Shown: positions 30,256-37,957 of the stretch, piece by piece
How positions within the stretch are numbered: position 1 is the first letter of the stretch
Layout of the letters: each line of letters begins with the position of its first letter
IMG/VR virus record: IMGVR_UViG_3300047471_000188
Location: 1 to 42,321 of that record
Origin: a virus
Reading direction: 5' to 3' (one strand)
Length of the DNA stretch: 42,321 nucleotides
Translations under genes and position numbers: made by a program
The notes under the pieces: model-generated
Databases searched by the model: none
Seen by the model: the letters and a program-made list of their open reading frames with translations, nothing else
Told to the model about the DNA's origin: nothing

Positions 30256-30467
30256 GTCCGCTCCGCGACTTCGTGCCGATCGGCGAGTTGGTGGCCCGCG
30301 TCGTCGGGCGCGTCATGCGCCGGCAGCGGGAAATGGCATACGATCGGCAAAGCCAGAGCAAAACCGAAAACGCCGCGCAGCGAGGACGCGGAAAGTCCGG
30401 GGCGCCGATCCCGCGAAAATGTCCAACGCGGGAGGCCGGACCTGATCACCCGGCCGGCTGGCGATGA
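30252..30467 (+). CDS. Small basic protein
   Basis: 71 residues from ATG 30252, overlapping the upstream stop. The helical N-terminus (LRDFVPIGELVARVVGRVMR) is followed by a basic, Gly/Pro-rich tail. No domain recognised. Its stop overlaps the PAPS-reductase-like start (ATGA at 30464), so it belongs to the same translational chain. A nucleic-acid-binding role is possible from charge alone. Confidence 0.6.
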   Translation: MSPLRDFVPIGELVARVVGRVMRRQREMAYDRQSQSKTENAAQRGRGKSGAPIPRKCPTREAGPDHPAGWR

Positions 30468-31207
30468 GCGGGCGGCGGGTCCGCTGGTTCGGCTGCGGGG
30501 CGGCGTCCGCCGTCGCCATCGCCCTCGATCTGCGCGCCCACCCAGGCGGCGTGGTGGCCTACTGCGAGACCGGCGCCGAGCACCCGGACAACGAACGCTT
30601 CCTGGCCGACTGCGAACGCTGGTGGGGCGTGTCCGTCCTCCGGCTGCGGTCGGACGAATACGCCGACACCTGGGACGTGTGGGAACGGCGCCGCTTCATC
30701 GCCGGGCCGGACGGAGCGCCCTGCACCGGCATCCTGAAGGTCGCGCCGCGGCTGATGTTCCAGCGGCCCGACGATGTGCATGTGTTCGGCTACACCTGCG
30801 ACGCCAACGATCAGGCGCGGGCGAAGCGGCTGGCATCGACGTTCTTCGAACTGGAGATCGAGAACCCGCTGATCGTGGCCGGTCTCGACAAGTCGGCGTG
30901 CCTCGCGATGGTCGAGGGCGCGAGTATCGCGTTGCCCGTGATGTATTTGCTGGGCTTTCAGAACAATAATTGCATCCCGTGCGGCAAAGCGACCTCGCCC
31001 GATTACTGGTCGGCGATACGGCTGCACTTTCCGGCCCGGTTCGATCGCATCGCGGAACTGTCGCGGCGTCTCGGCGCGCGGCTGACGCGCATCGCGGGCG
31101 TCCGGCTGTTCATCGACGAGATCCCGCCCGATTGGCCGACGCTCAACCCCACGGCGCCGGCCTGCGACTTTCTTTGCCAGTTGGCGTCACAGGATCTGGT
31201 CGCGTGA
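30464..31207 (+). CDS. PAPS-reductase/PP-loop ATPase-like phage protein
   Basis: 247 residues. The opening RWFGCGAASAVAIALDL is the phage version of the PP-loop, followed by AYCETGAEHPDNERFLADCE and ERRRFIAGPDGAPCTGILK, as in the phosphoadenosine-phosphosulfate-reductase-like family (N-type ATP pyrophosphatase fold). The C-terminal part has NNNCIPCGKA with C170 and C173, and DYWSAIRLHFPARFDRIAEL. The family activates a substrate by adenylation, as in sulfate reduction and in nucleic-acid thiolation or phosphorothioation enzymes. Sulfate assimilation is unlikely for a lone phage gene; modification of nucleic acid or a role in host defence is inferred. It is coupled to both neighbours. Confidence 0.82.
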   Translation: MSGRRVRWFGCGAASAVAIALDLRAHPGGVVAYCETGAEHPDNERFLADCERWWGVSVLRLRSDEYADTWDVWERRRFIAGPDGAPCTGILKVAPRLMFQRPDDVHVFGYTCDANDQARAKRLASTFFELEIENPLIVAGLDKSACLAMVEGASIALPVMYLLGFQNNNCIPCGKATSPDYWSAIRLHFPARFDRIAELSRRLGARLTRIAGVRLFIDEIPPDWPTLNPTAPACDFLCQLASQDLVA

Positions 31208-31290
31208 GCCACCTTCCCCTCGCCGCTCGCGCCGTCGCCGCCGCCGTGGTCGGCGTGTGGCTGTGGGCGCTCTGGGCGCTGTTGCAGTGA
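31204..31290 (+). CDS. 28-residue single-pass membrane peptide
   Basis: The GTG overlaps the previous stop (GTGA) and opens 28 codons: VSHLPLAARA followed by VAAAVVGVWLWALWALL, a single membrane helix with three tryptophans. The stop again overlaps a GTG. Short hydrophobic peptides coupled in this way occur in phage operons, but coding is supported only by the overlap pattern and hydrophobicity. Confidence 0.45.
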   Translation: MSHLPLAARAVAAAVVGVWLWALWALLQ

Positions 31291-31442
31291 GACGAGCAAC
31301 GGAATTGGCGCCAACGATCCCCCGGCGCCGATCGCGCAAGGGCGGCGCGATGCCCGCCGACGTGCCGTGCGTACAATGCGATTGTGTTCATCAGACTCCC
31401 CGGCGTCAGACGCGCGACTCCCCAGGCGCCGGGGTCTTTTGA
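31287..31442 (+). CDS. Possible small Cys-rich peptide
   Basis: 51 codons from a GTG that overlaps the membrane peptide's stop, ending in TGATG with the radical-SAM start. CVQCDC is a possible metal-binding knot and the rest is basic. The end of this frame covers the hairpin with T-run described below, so the reading frame may be fortuitous. ATG at 31350 is an alternative start. Confidence 0.35.
   Translation: MRRATELAPTIPRRRSRKGGAMPADVPCVQCDCVHQTPRRQTRDSPGAGVF
31394..31440 (+). terminator. Terminator or attenuator in front of the radical-SAM gene
   Basis: CCCCGGCG (31398-31405) pairs with CGCCGGGG (31427-31434), followed at once by TCTTTT. A second GACTCCCC (31416-31423) competes for the same 3' arm, so two alternative folds are possible. 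It ends one base before the TGATG at the radical-SAM start, so termination here would switch that gene off: an attenuator-like arrangement. Confidence 0.55.
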
Positions 31443-32434
31443 TGCGTATCCGCCTCACCCAGATCGACGGCAGCCTGCCGAACCTGGCGCTGATGAAGCT
31501 GGCGCACTGGCACAAGGCGCGCGGCGACGAAGTGACGTTCACGCACCAGGCCGAGCGCGATCTGTTCGAGGGCGACTACGATCGCGTCTACGGCTCAACC
31601 ATCTTCAAATTCAGCGCGCCAAAGATCGCACGCTTCCTCGCCGCGTGGCCGGGCGCGATCCTGGGTGGAACCGGTACGACGAGCCAGCGCACGGTCGAAG
31701 ACGAGATCGGCCCATACGAGCATTACGACTATTCACTGTATCCGGCGTTCGAGCCGTCCATCGGCTTCACGCAACGCGGCTGCCGCCTGTCGTGCAAGTT
31801 CTGTGTGGTGCCCGCCAAAGAGGGCAAAGCGCGCTCGACCAACCGCATCGCGGAGATATGGCGCGGCGCCGGGCACCCGAAGAAGCTGCACCTGTTGGAC
31901 AACGATTTCTTCGGCGCCCCGGAATGGCGTGATCGCATCGCCGAAATCCGCGACGGCGATTTCAAGGTCTGTCTGAACCAGGGCATCAATGTACGCCACC
32001 TGTCGCCGGAAGCAGCCGAGGCGGTGGCGACGGTGGAATATCGCGACGACAGGTTTTCGGAGCGGAAGCTCTACACCGCATGGGACAACCTGAAGGATGA
32101 AGGGATATTCTTCCGGGGCGTGGCCATGCTGGAGGCGGCCGGCGTGCCCGCCCGGCATCTGCGCGCTTACATGCTGGTGGGCTGGGACAAGCACGAGACC
32201 TGGGAGCGCATCCATCATCGTTTCGAGCGGATGGTGGAGCGCGGGATAGAGCCATACCCCATGGTTTACGACTGCCGCGCCACCGATCCGGCACGCTACC
32301 GGGGCCTGAAGCAGTTCCAACGGTGGGCGATCACGGGACTTTACCGGGCGGTGCCGTTCTCCGCTTACGACGCCAACGCAAAACGCGACCGGTATCCCGA
32401 CACAAGGCAGATTGAACTGGCGGCCGCGTCATGA
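31442..32434 (+). CDS. Radical-SAM enzyme with N-terminal alpha/beta domain
   Basis: 330 residues from ATG 31442. Residues 1-85 resemble a B12-binding-type Rossmann segment (LALMKLAHWHKARGDEVTFT, YDRVYGSTIFKFS) but without the DxHxxG cobalamin motif. The radical-SAM cluster is CRLSCKFC with Cys114, Cys118 and Cys121 after SIGFTQRG. Later segments (KKLHLLDNDFFGAPEWRDRI, NQGINVRHLSPEAAEAV, LRAYMLVGWDKHETWERIHH) fit the TIM-barrel. The reaction is radical chemistry from S-adenosylmethionine on an unknown substrate. Direct association with the PAPS-reductase-like gene and zinc ribbons suggests a joint modification pathway. The stop overlaps the next ATG. Confidence 0.9.
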   Translation: MRIRLTQIDGSLPNLALMKLAHWHKARGDEVTFTHQAERDLFEGDYDRVYGSTIFKFSAPKIARFLAAWPGAILGGTGTTSQRTVEDEIGPYEHYDYSLYPAFEPSIGFTQRGCRLSCKFCVVPAKEGKARSTNRIAEIWRGAGHPKKLHLLDNDFFGAPEWRDRIAEIRDGDFKVCLNQGINVRHLSPEAAEAVATVEYRDDRFSERKLYTAWDNLKDEGIFFRGVAMLEAAGVPARHLRAYMLVGWDKHETWERIHHRFERMVERGIEPYPMVYDCRATDPARYRGLKQFQRWAITGLYRAVPFSAYDANAKRDRYPDTRQIELAAAS

Positions 32435-32607
32435 GCGGCCCGCCGTTCGTCGCTTCGGGCCGTTCCGCGTTCCATGGCGTCACGTGCGTCAGGTGTCAGG
32501 GACACGCGTCGTTTATCCAGTGGTGGCGGCCTTATTGCGGCGTCTGCCTGATACAAATCGCGGATGCGAATGGTGGGAAATACCCCGTCGCGGAACCCGC
32601 GCGGTGA
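32431..32607 (+). CDS. Zinc-ribbon mini-protein
   Basis: 58 residues from ATG 32431, overlapping the radical-SAM stop (ATGA) and ending in GTGA with the RusA start. CVRCQGHASF (Cys19, Cys22) and CGVCLIQIAD (Cys36, Cys39) form one four-cysteine ribbon with a WWRPY core between. Short zinc ribbons beside RusA-type genes are common in phages. It may bind DNA or a protein partner. Confidence 0.65.
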   Translation: MSGPPFVASGRSAFHGVTCVRCQGHASFIQWWRPYCGVCLIQIADANGGKYPVAEPAR

Positions 32608-33104
32608 GCGGGCACTGGTCAGACGCCACGCCCGATCGGGTGGTGACGATGCCGCGCTGTCCCAGCCTCAACGCGCTGTGGATCAGGGCACCGGGCCAGC
32701 CGCGCGTCCGCTCGCCCGCTTACCGCGCATGGGCATTCTCGGCGGGCTGGGAACTGCGCCGCCAACTCTGTGGCATCCCGCCCGTGGATTGCCGCTTCAA
32801 CGCGCTGATCGAGGTGCCGATCAGCCGCCGTGATTCAGATAATTGGGCTAAGGCAACTCTCGACTTATGCGAAACCGTAGGTCTCATCAGCAACGATGGG
32901 AACCTGCATGAGTTGATCGTGCGTCCCGTCGCGCGCGAGGACGTGATGGTGGCGATCTGGGCGCTGCCGGAGATGGGCGCGGTGCGGCGGGCGGCGAAGC
33001 CACGCGGGGCCAAGGGGGCCAAGGGGGCGGGGCGGACGGTGACGCGGACGAAGCCGGGCCTGACGTGGATCGCGCCGGCCCCTACCGGTGCGATCCGGCG
33101 GTGA
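32604..33104 (+). CDS. RusA-type Holliday junction resolvase
   Basis: 166 residues from GTG 32604, overlapping the zinc-ribbon stop. The RusA core is visible: MPRCPSLNALWIRAPGQPRV, then FNALIEVPISRRDSDNWAKA with the acidic pair in RRDSDN and the Lys in WAKATLD, followed by CETVGLISNDGNLHEL. In RusA, aspartates of these two segments bind the catalytic metal; here the second segment reads SNDGN with one Asp. The last 45 residues are a basic Lys/Arg/Gly tail. It resolves branched recombination or replication DNA before packaging. Its 3' end overlaps an antisense ribbon-helix-helix gene. Confidence 0.85.
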   Translation: MSGHWSDATPDRVVTMPRCPSLNALWIRAPGQPRVRSPAYRAWAFSAGWELRRQLCGIPPVDCRFNALIEVPISRRDSDNWAKATLDLCETVGLISNDGNLHELIVRPVAREDVMVAIWALPEMGAVRRAAKPRGAKGAKGAGRTVTRTKPGLTWIAPAPTGAIRR

Positions 33105-33309
33105 CCGGTTCGCGGCCCTTACGTCCGGCCGATTCAATCGCCGCCACTTCGCGGTCAAGGGCGTACGTCATCAACGACGTTAACGTGCGCTTTTGGTCAC
33201 GAGCGACTCGCTCGGCGCGCTCCCGCAAATCATCGTCTAACCTAAGCGTAAACGGCTTTTTATGCGTCGTCTTGTGCGTCACCGTGACACCTTTTGTCTT
33301 GCGCTCCAT
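33082..33309 (-). CDS. Arc-like ribbon-helix-helix regulator, antisense
   Basis: 75 residues leftward, from ATG 33309 (an ATG at 33336 is possible). KPFTLRLDDDLRERAERVAR has the ribbon (FTLRL) and helix A, and TLTSLMTYALDREVAAI helix B, as in Arc/Mnt/CopG dimers. It is the only leftward gene within the early rightward operon and overlaps the last 23 bases of rusA. P22 carries Arc and Mnt in an analogous immunity cassette; a regulatory role here is inferred. Confidence 0.75.
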   Translation of the reverse strand: MERKTKGVTVTHKTTHKKPFTLRLDDDLRERAERVARDQKRTLTSLMTYALDREVAAIESAGRKGREPVTAGSHR

Positions 33310-33357
33310 GGGTCGCTTGTGTAAGACAACGGCCATACATAGTCAAGGAACATCCGC

Positions 33358-34350
33358 ATGAGCGAACGAGCCCGCCAGCCATCCCGCCGCATCGACGCGC
33401 CCGAGCCGGGGTGGTTCCGCCTTCGCCTCGCCCGTGGGGCGCCCCCGGTGGGCGCGCGTATTTATACCCGCCTCGGCCAGTTGGTCGCCGAGATCAACGG
33501 CGCCGAGGCGGACGTGGACGCGGTCTGGACCTCGGGCGAGGCCATTTCCGAGGCGGAATACCGAAGATTGATCGAGGCGCCGCCCGCCGATCCAACGCGG
33601 CCGGTGAACCTCGCCACCGCCGCGCCGCCCTCTTTCGGCAACGCCCCCGCCGTGGATCTGGCTACCGCGTTGGACCCGGCCACGATCGCGGTCTGGCTCG
33701 ATGTTGAATACGCCACCCACGCCACCCGCGCCGACGCGCTGGCCGTCTCTTACGAACGCTTCCTGCCCGCCACCGCCGCCGGCATTGGAGATGAAGGCAC
33801 CGCCGGGCGGGCCACCGATCTGGCGCGGCTGATGAAAACGGCGCTGTCGGACACCGACGCCACCCGCAAACGCATCAAAGACCCGGTACTGCACGCGCAA
33901 CGGCTCATCGACGGCGGCGCGAAGCGCATCACCGACCGGCTCGCATCCATGTGCGGCGTGGTCGAGCAACGCATCATCGCTTTCCTGCGCGCCAAGGAAG
34001 CCGAGGCGCGGGAAGCCGCCATCGCCGAGGCCGCGCGGCTGGAGGTCGAGGCGGCGGAACTGGCGCGCGCTGGCACCGATGGAGAGGCGGCTGAAACGGC
34101 GGCGGAGGATGCGTTCCACGCCGTCCAACGCGCCAACGCCTCAGTCGCGGATCTCTCGCGCACCCATACCCAGACCGGCGGCGTGACCTCGCTGCGGGCC
34201 AACTGGAAATACGAAATCATCAACATCGAGGCGGTGCCCCAACACTGGCTGATGTTGAACGAGAAACTGGTCGCCGCCGCCATCAGGACAGGCACCAGGG
34301 CAATACCCGGATTGCGGATCTTCAACGACGTGAAGGCCACCATCCGGTGA
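33358..34350 (+). CDS. Coiled-coil protein of the recombination/replication cluster
   Basis: 330 residues. Residues 1-60 are a small beta unit (WFRLRLARGAPPVGARIY). From about 105 on it is helical: WLDVEYATHATRADALAVSY, DPVLHAQRLIDGGAKRITD, then a long Ala/Glu coiled coil (VEQRIIAFLRAKEAEAREAA). The C-terminal 70 residues are a compact domain (GVTSLRANWKYEIINIEAVP, QHWLMLNEKLVAAAIRTGTR) that recurs in many phage proteins next to SSB or RecT-like genes. It may be a recombination or single-strand annealing partner. No catalytic motif is visible. Confidence 0.7.
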   Translation: MSERARQPSRRIDAPEPGWFRLRLARGAPPVGARIYTRLGQLVAEINGAEADVDAVWTSGEAISEAEYRRLIEAPPADPTRPVNLATAAPPSFGNAPAVDLATALDPATIAVWLDVEYATHATRADALAVSYERFLPATAAGIGDEGTAGRATDLARLMKTALSDTDATRKRIKDPVLHAQRLIDGGAKRITDRLASMCGVVEQRIIAFLRAKEAEAREAAIAEAARLEVEAAELARAGTDGEAAETAAEDAFHAVQRANASVADLSRTHTQTGGVTSLRANWKYEIINIEAVPQHWLMLNEKLVAAAIRTGTRAIPGLRIFNDVKATIR

Positions 34351-34403
34351 TGAGCGTGTCGATGGCTCGAACAATCGACGACAATGGTGAAAGGTGAAAT
34401 GTC

Positions 34404-35075
34404 ATGGCTTTTGGAATGAAGACGACCACGGGCGATTTCTTGCCGATATGCAAGTATGACGCTCGCGCCGGCAAGATGTTCAAGGTGGACAAGCGCGTTG
34501 ACGGCGGTTCGGACGCGACCGAATTGCCGAACGGCACCCGCTTCGCGCTCGACATCGGAACGCTTGAGGCCGGTTACGTGATGTTCGGCCCACAAGGCCC
34601 CGTGCGGTTCATGGCGCCCTACATCGAAGGAAACCCGGCGCCGACGCGTCCGGAGGAAAAGGACGCGGAAGGCAAATACCTGTTCCGTCCAGGCTTCTGG
34701 GTGAAGATCGCGGGCAACGCGATCGACGGCGTACGCGAGTGGTGCAGCAACGCCGCCGTGCTGGTCAACGCCATGGACGACCTTTACCAGCAAATCATCC
34801 ACGCGCCGGAAACGGCGGCGGGGCAGATCCCGATCATCTGCATCGCCTCGACCGTGGCGGTGAAGTCGGGCACCGGCGCCCGGACCTCGACTAACTACGC
34901 CCCGGTGTTCCGCGTCGAGGGATACACACCCCGACCCGACGTGCTCGGCCCTCGCACGGTGCCGGTTTCTCAATCTCCCCAGGCCGCGCGTCCGATTCCG
35001 GAAGCGATGACACCGCCGCCGCGTCAGGCCGAGCAAACCCGAAGCGCCGCGTTGGAAGACGCGATGCCGTTTTAG
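34404..35075 (+). CDS. SSB-like phage protein with acidic SSB-type tip
   Basis: 223 residues. Residues 1-160 are beta-rich (FLPICKYDARAGKMFKVDKR, TRFALDIGTLEAGYVMFGPQ, FRPGFWVKIAGNAIDGVREW); 165-215 are disordered and Pro/Gln-rich; the end is ALEDAMPF, close to the acidic DDDIPF-type tip with which SSB recruits partner proteins. There is no obvious OB-fold match by eye, so single-strand binding is inferred from architecture and from its place between the coiled-coil protein and the primase-helicase. Ribosome site GAAAGG is upstream. Confidence 0.65.
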   Translation: MAFGMKTTTGDFLPICKYDARAGKMFKVDKRVDGGSDATELPNGTRFALDIGTLEAGYVMFGPQGPVRFMAPYIEGNPAPTRPEEKDAEGKYLFRPGFWVKIAGNAIDGVREWCSNAAVLVNAMDDLYQQIIHAPETAAGQIPIICIASTVAVKSGTGARTSTNYAPVFRVEGYTPRPDVLGPRTVPVSQSPQAARPIPEAMTPPPRQAEQTRSAALEDAMPF

Positions 35076-35138
35076 TCGCCCACGCCGCCACAGCCCGGCC
35101 CGTTGTTGGGCCGGGCCTGAAAGGGGAACGGGCAGACG

Positions 35139-37142
35139 GTGACGCAAAGCGACATATCCGCGATCCGCAACGCGGCAATTCCCCTGCTTCCGCATCTGCC
35201 GGACGCGGGATGGCTCCCGCACGCGCTGGTCCGCAAACCGGACGGGAAACTCGACAAGCCGCCATGCGAGGGCGCGACATCAAACAATCCGGCGTCGTGG
35301 TTCACCATGGAACGGGCGCTCGATAAGCTGATCAACAGCCCCATGGTCGCCGGTATCGGCTTCGCCATCGTCAAGGGACTGATCGCGCTGGATTTCGATC
35401 ACTGCCGCGACCAATACACCGGCGAACTGACCGAGGAAGTCCAGGCCGTCCTGATCCAGTGTAATTCCTTCGCCTACATCACTCCGTCACGCACCGGCAT
35501 CCGTATCGTCGGAATCAACGACACGACGAACCCCATACCAGGCCAGAAAACCAACCGATGGTTGCCAGGAGGGCACAAGGTCGAGTTGTTCATAGGGCCA
35601 GTGAATTTTTACAATACATTCACCGCCGACATCATCCCAGGATATGAAACGATCCGGGACATCTCAAGCGAAACCATGGAACTGCTGGCGTTCCTGGACG
35701 CCGGTAAGAAAATCGCCGCGGCGAAGTCGCCGCCCGCCACCTCGAACCCGGACCCGCAACGCTCCATCGGCGCCATCACCGCCGCTCTCGCCATCATTCC
35801 CAACACGGCACGGGACTGGGACGAATGGTGCCGGATCGGGATGGCGGTCTGGCGCGCGTCAGGTGGACGCGGCGAGGGTCTGAACGCCTGGCACGCCTGG
35901 TCCGCGAAACACGACAGCTACGATCCGGCGAAGTGCGACGAACGCTGGCAACACTGGTTCGACAGCCCACCCACCCGCATCGGCTACGGCACGCTCTACA
36001 TGGAGGCCAGGAAAACCCGGCCGCTGTTCGTGGCGCCGTTCAATCCCGTCCCGGCGGCGAATGGGCATGACACCGATGAAATCACCGCCGCCGGGGAAAC
36101 CGGACAGCCAAAACAACCGGCTATCCTCACCATCGCCGAACTGCTCGCCCTGCCGCCACCCCAATGGCTGGTAGCGGGACTGATCCCCGAACAGTCCCTC
36201 GTCGTGCCCTACGGGCCGCCCAAGTCGGGCAAGTCGTTTCTCATGATGTCGGTCGGCCTGCACATCGCGGACGGACGCCCATGGTTCGGGCACGCCGTCC
36301 AGCAAGGCGCCGTCGTCTACGTCATGGGCGAGGGTATCGGCGGCATGTCGCTCCGCGTGCGCGCCATGCTGAAACGCTACGACATGGCGCCGGATATCCC
36401 GTTCTTCATCGTCCGACGCGCCGTCAACTTTCGCGAGCCGGCCGAGGTCAACGCCCTCGAAGCCACCATCCGGGCGCGCATCGGCGACGTGCCCCTCCGG
36501 ATGCTCGTGGTGGACACGCTGGCCCGCGCCATGCCGGGAGCGGATGAAAACAGCGCGCAGGAAACCGGCGCCGTCATCGCCGCCGCCGACTACCTGAAAG
36601 AGGAACTGCGCTGCACCGTCGCCCTCGTACACCACGAGGGCAAGGACGGGTCGCGAGGCGCCCGCGGCACCTCCGCCCTGCGGGGCGCCTGGGATGCCGC
36701 CTACCAAATCGTCTCGCACGGCAAACGCATGACAGTGACCGTGGTGGACCAGAAGGAAGCCGAGGCCGGACAGGTGCTCCGCTTCATCATGGAAGAGGTC
36801 GCGGTCGGTATCGGGCGAACGTCCCTGGTGCCGGTGCTCGATGAGACCGCGGGTGCCGGTGAACATGACGCGGGACAGGCACGCCGGGAGATCGGCGGTC
36901 ACGCCGGACTGATGCTCGCCGTGCTGCGTCAGGCCATGAAAGGACCAGACGTGGCAATGGCGGGTACCGTCAAGAGACTGACAGTCGAGGTCTGGCGTCG
37001 TGGAATATATGAAAAAATGCCTGGGGTAGAGGCTGACGCTCGCCGTCAGGCGTTCCACAGGGGGATGCAAACCCTTATGCAAAAAGGATTGATCAATGTC
37101 AAAGATCCGTGGGTTTGGTTGTGCGATGAAAACGAAGCGTGA
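35139..37142 (+). CDS. Primase-helicase: AEP-like primase, PriCT_2 region and RepA/RecA-like ATPase
   Basis: 667 residues from GTG. Residues 60-175 look like an archaeo-eukaryotic-type primase/polymerase of the plasmid-phage kind: IALDFDHC (Asp85, Asp87), TPSRTGIR (115-122) and VELFIG (148-153). Residues 205-290 (DWDEWCRIGMAVWRASGGRG, DERWQHWFDSPP) match PriCT_2. Residues 345-570 are a RecA-fold helicase: Walker A GPPKSGKS (359-366), Walker B MLVVDTLA with Asp459, then ALVHHEGKDGSRGARGTSAL. The C-terminal 90 residues are a winged helix-like end. It is the main replication protein; the heptamer array begins in its last codons, as in replicons where the initiator gene abuts its origin. Confidence 0.88.
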   Translation: MTQSDISAIRNAAIPLLPHLPDAGWLPHALVRKPDGKLDKPPCEGATSNNPASWFTMERALDKLINSPMVAGIGFAIVKGLIALDFDHCRDQYTGELTEEVQAVLIQCNSFAYITPSRTGIRIVGINDTTNPIPGQKTNRWLPGGHKVELFIGPVNFYNTFTADIIPGYETIRDISSETMELLAFLDAGKKIAAAKSPPATSNPDPQRSIGAITAALAIIPNTARDWDEWCRIGMAVWRASGGRGEGLNAWHAWSAKHDSYDPAKCDERWQHWFDSPPTRIGYGTLYMEARKTRPLFVAPFNPVPAANGHDTDEITAAGETGQPKQPAILTIAELLALPPPQWLVAGLIPEQSLVVPYGPPKSGKSFLMMSVGLHIADGRPWFGHAVQQGAVVYVMGEGIGGMSLRVRAMLKRYDMAPDIPFFIVRRAVNFREPAEVNALEATIRARIGDVPLRMLVVDTLARAMPGADENSAQETGAVIAAADYLKEELRCTVALVHHEGKDGSRGARGTSALRGAWDAAYQIVSHGKRMTVTVVDQKEAEAGQVLRFIMEEVAVGIGRTSLVPVLDETAGAGEHDAGQARREIGGHAGLMLAVLRQAMKGPDVAMAGTVKRLTVEVWRRGIYEKMPGVEADARRQAFHRGMQTLMQKGLINVKDPWVWLCDENEA

Positions 37143-37272
37143 CATGCGTGACACCGTGACATCCCGTGACATTGTCACGGGCGTAGGGTGACAAGAAGGC
37201 GTGACAAAAAAATCCCCCTTTAGGGGGATTTTGTCACGGCCTGATGTCACGCCCCCCTTCGGCCATGTCACG
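37138..37272. repeat. Ten-copy CGTGACA heptamer array, candidate replication origin
   Basis: GTGACA begins at 37139, 37148, 37156, 37166, 37188 and 37201; its reverse TGTCAC begins at 37173, 37232, 37245 and 37266. Nine of the ten extend to CGTGACA/TGTCACG. The left group points one way and the right group the other, around the hairpin at 37209-37232. Spacings of 8-10 bases at the left end are near one helical turn. Location directly behind the primase-helicase gene supports iteron-like binding sites for an initiator, or an operator cluster. Confidence 0.72.
37209..37232. terminator. Perfect bidirectional terminator hairpin
   Basis: AAAATCCCCC (37209-37218), loop TTTA, GGGGGATTTT (37223-37232). 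The A-run before and T-run after make it a good factor-independent terminator in both directions. It ends the primase-helicase transcript and sits in the middle of the heptamer array; as DNA it may also extrude as a cruciform at the proposed origin. Confidence 0.8.
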
Positions 37273-37292
37273 CCAGTTTCAGAGGATCAAAA

Positions 37293-37940
37293 ATGTCATC
37301 CAGACGGTTTGAAGACGACACCCGGTTCCGCCTTGCCCTGGTTCCTGTTGATCAGGCTTTTTTTGACAGTGAGCAAAAGTGGGGCGTGGGGAGGTTGGAG
37401 AGACTAATTTCCCAACCAACCCTCGCCTCCTACCGCCGAGGCTGGGATCTCTACCGCGCTGCTTTGGAATCATCGGACGCGGCGGCGGTCGAGGCGGTCG
37501 GCCCCAAGATGGTGGCGGCGCTCGCCGTGATGGACCGCGAGGCATCGGTGGCGGGCCACAAGCCGCTCGCTCCGGACACCTGGGAGCACGCCCTGGGCAA
37601 CGGCGTCACGCTGGTGGTGGTCAGGACCGGGGCGGAGGCGTCGGCCGTCCTGCGTGCCTCCAGGGCCTCCGGCGAGGCGGTGTCATACGAGACGACGCTG
37701 CCGCCCGACCTCGCCGTCACCGTCCGCGACCAGCACGAGGGCCGCGCGCTGGTCGTCGTGACGATGGCGGAAATCGCCCGCCTGCTGCGGGCGCAGGAGA
37801 CCGGCCTGTGGGGCACCGTCTGGGAAGGCACGCCGGCGGAAAGCGGACGCGTGATGGAAGAAGGCGCGGCGGCGGATCTGGCGCGGAGCGGGTATCCTCT
37901 CCCGGCGCCGCTCGCCGCCGATGTCGTGCTGGCGTTTTGA
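37293..37940 (+). CDS. Hypothetical early protein
   Basis: 215 residues. N-terminus basic then helical (FRLALVPVDQAFFDSEQKWG), middle region mixed alpha/beta with a hydrophobic strand (WEHALGNGVTLVVVRTGAEA, GRALVVVTMAEIARLLRAQE), acidic end. No domain is recognised. It follows the heptamer array and its hairpin, so it must use its own promoter within the array region or read-through. Its stop overlaps a possible TTG start of the next gene. Confidence 0.7.
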   Translation: MSSRRFEDDTRFRLALVPVDQAFFDSEQKWGVGRLERLISQPTLASYRRGWDLYRAALESSDAAAVEAVGPKMVAALAVMDREASVAGHKPLAPDTWEHALGNGVTLVVVRTGAEASAVLRASRASGEAVSYETTLPPDLAVTVRDQHEGRALVVVTMAEIARLLRAQETGLWGTVWEGTPAESGRVMEEGAAADLARSGYPLPAPLAADVVLAF

Positions 37941-37957
37941 CCCGCCGCGCCCCGTTC

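Noticed and set aside
30375-30405. RNase P RNA fragment (GGAAAGTCCGGGG)
   Set aside because: Only a short similarity to the conserved GAAAGTCCGGGC core, inside a coding frame, with no surrounding P RNA helices.
33750-35222. Leftward 490-codon open frame
   Set aside because: Opposite the coiled-coil and SSB-like genes, with Arg/Ser-rich translation and no motif; a shadow of GC-rich codons.
35859-37271. Leftward 470-codon open frame over the helicase domain
   Set aside because: Antisense to clear Walker motifs and PriCT_2 segment; His/Gly/Arg-rich shadow.
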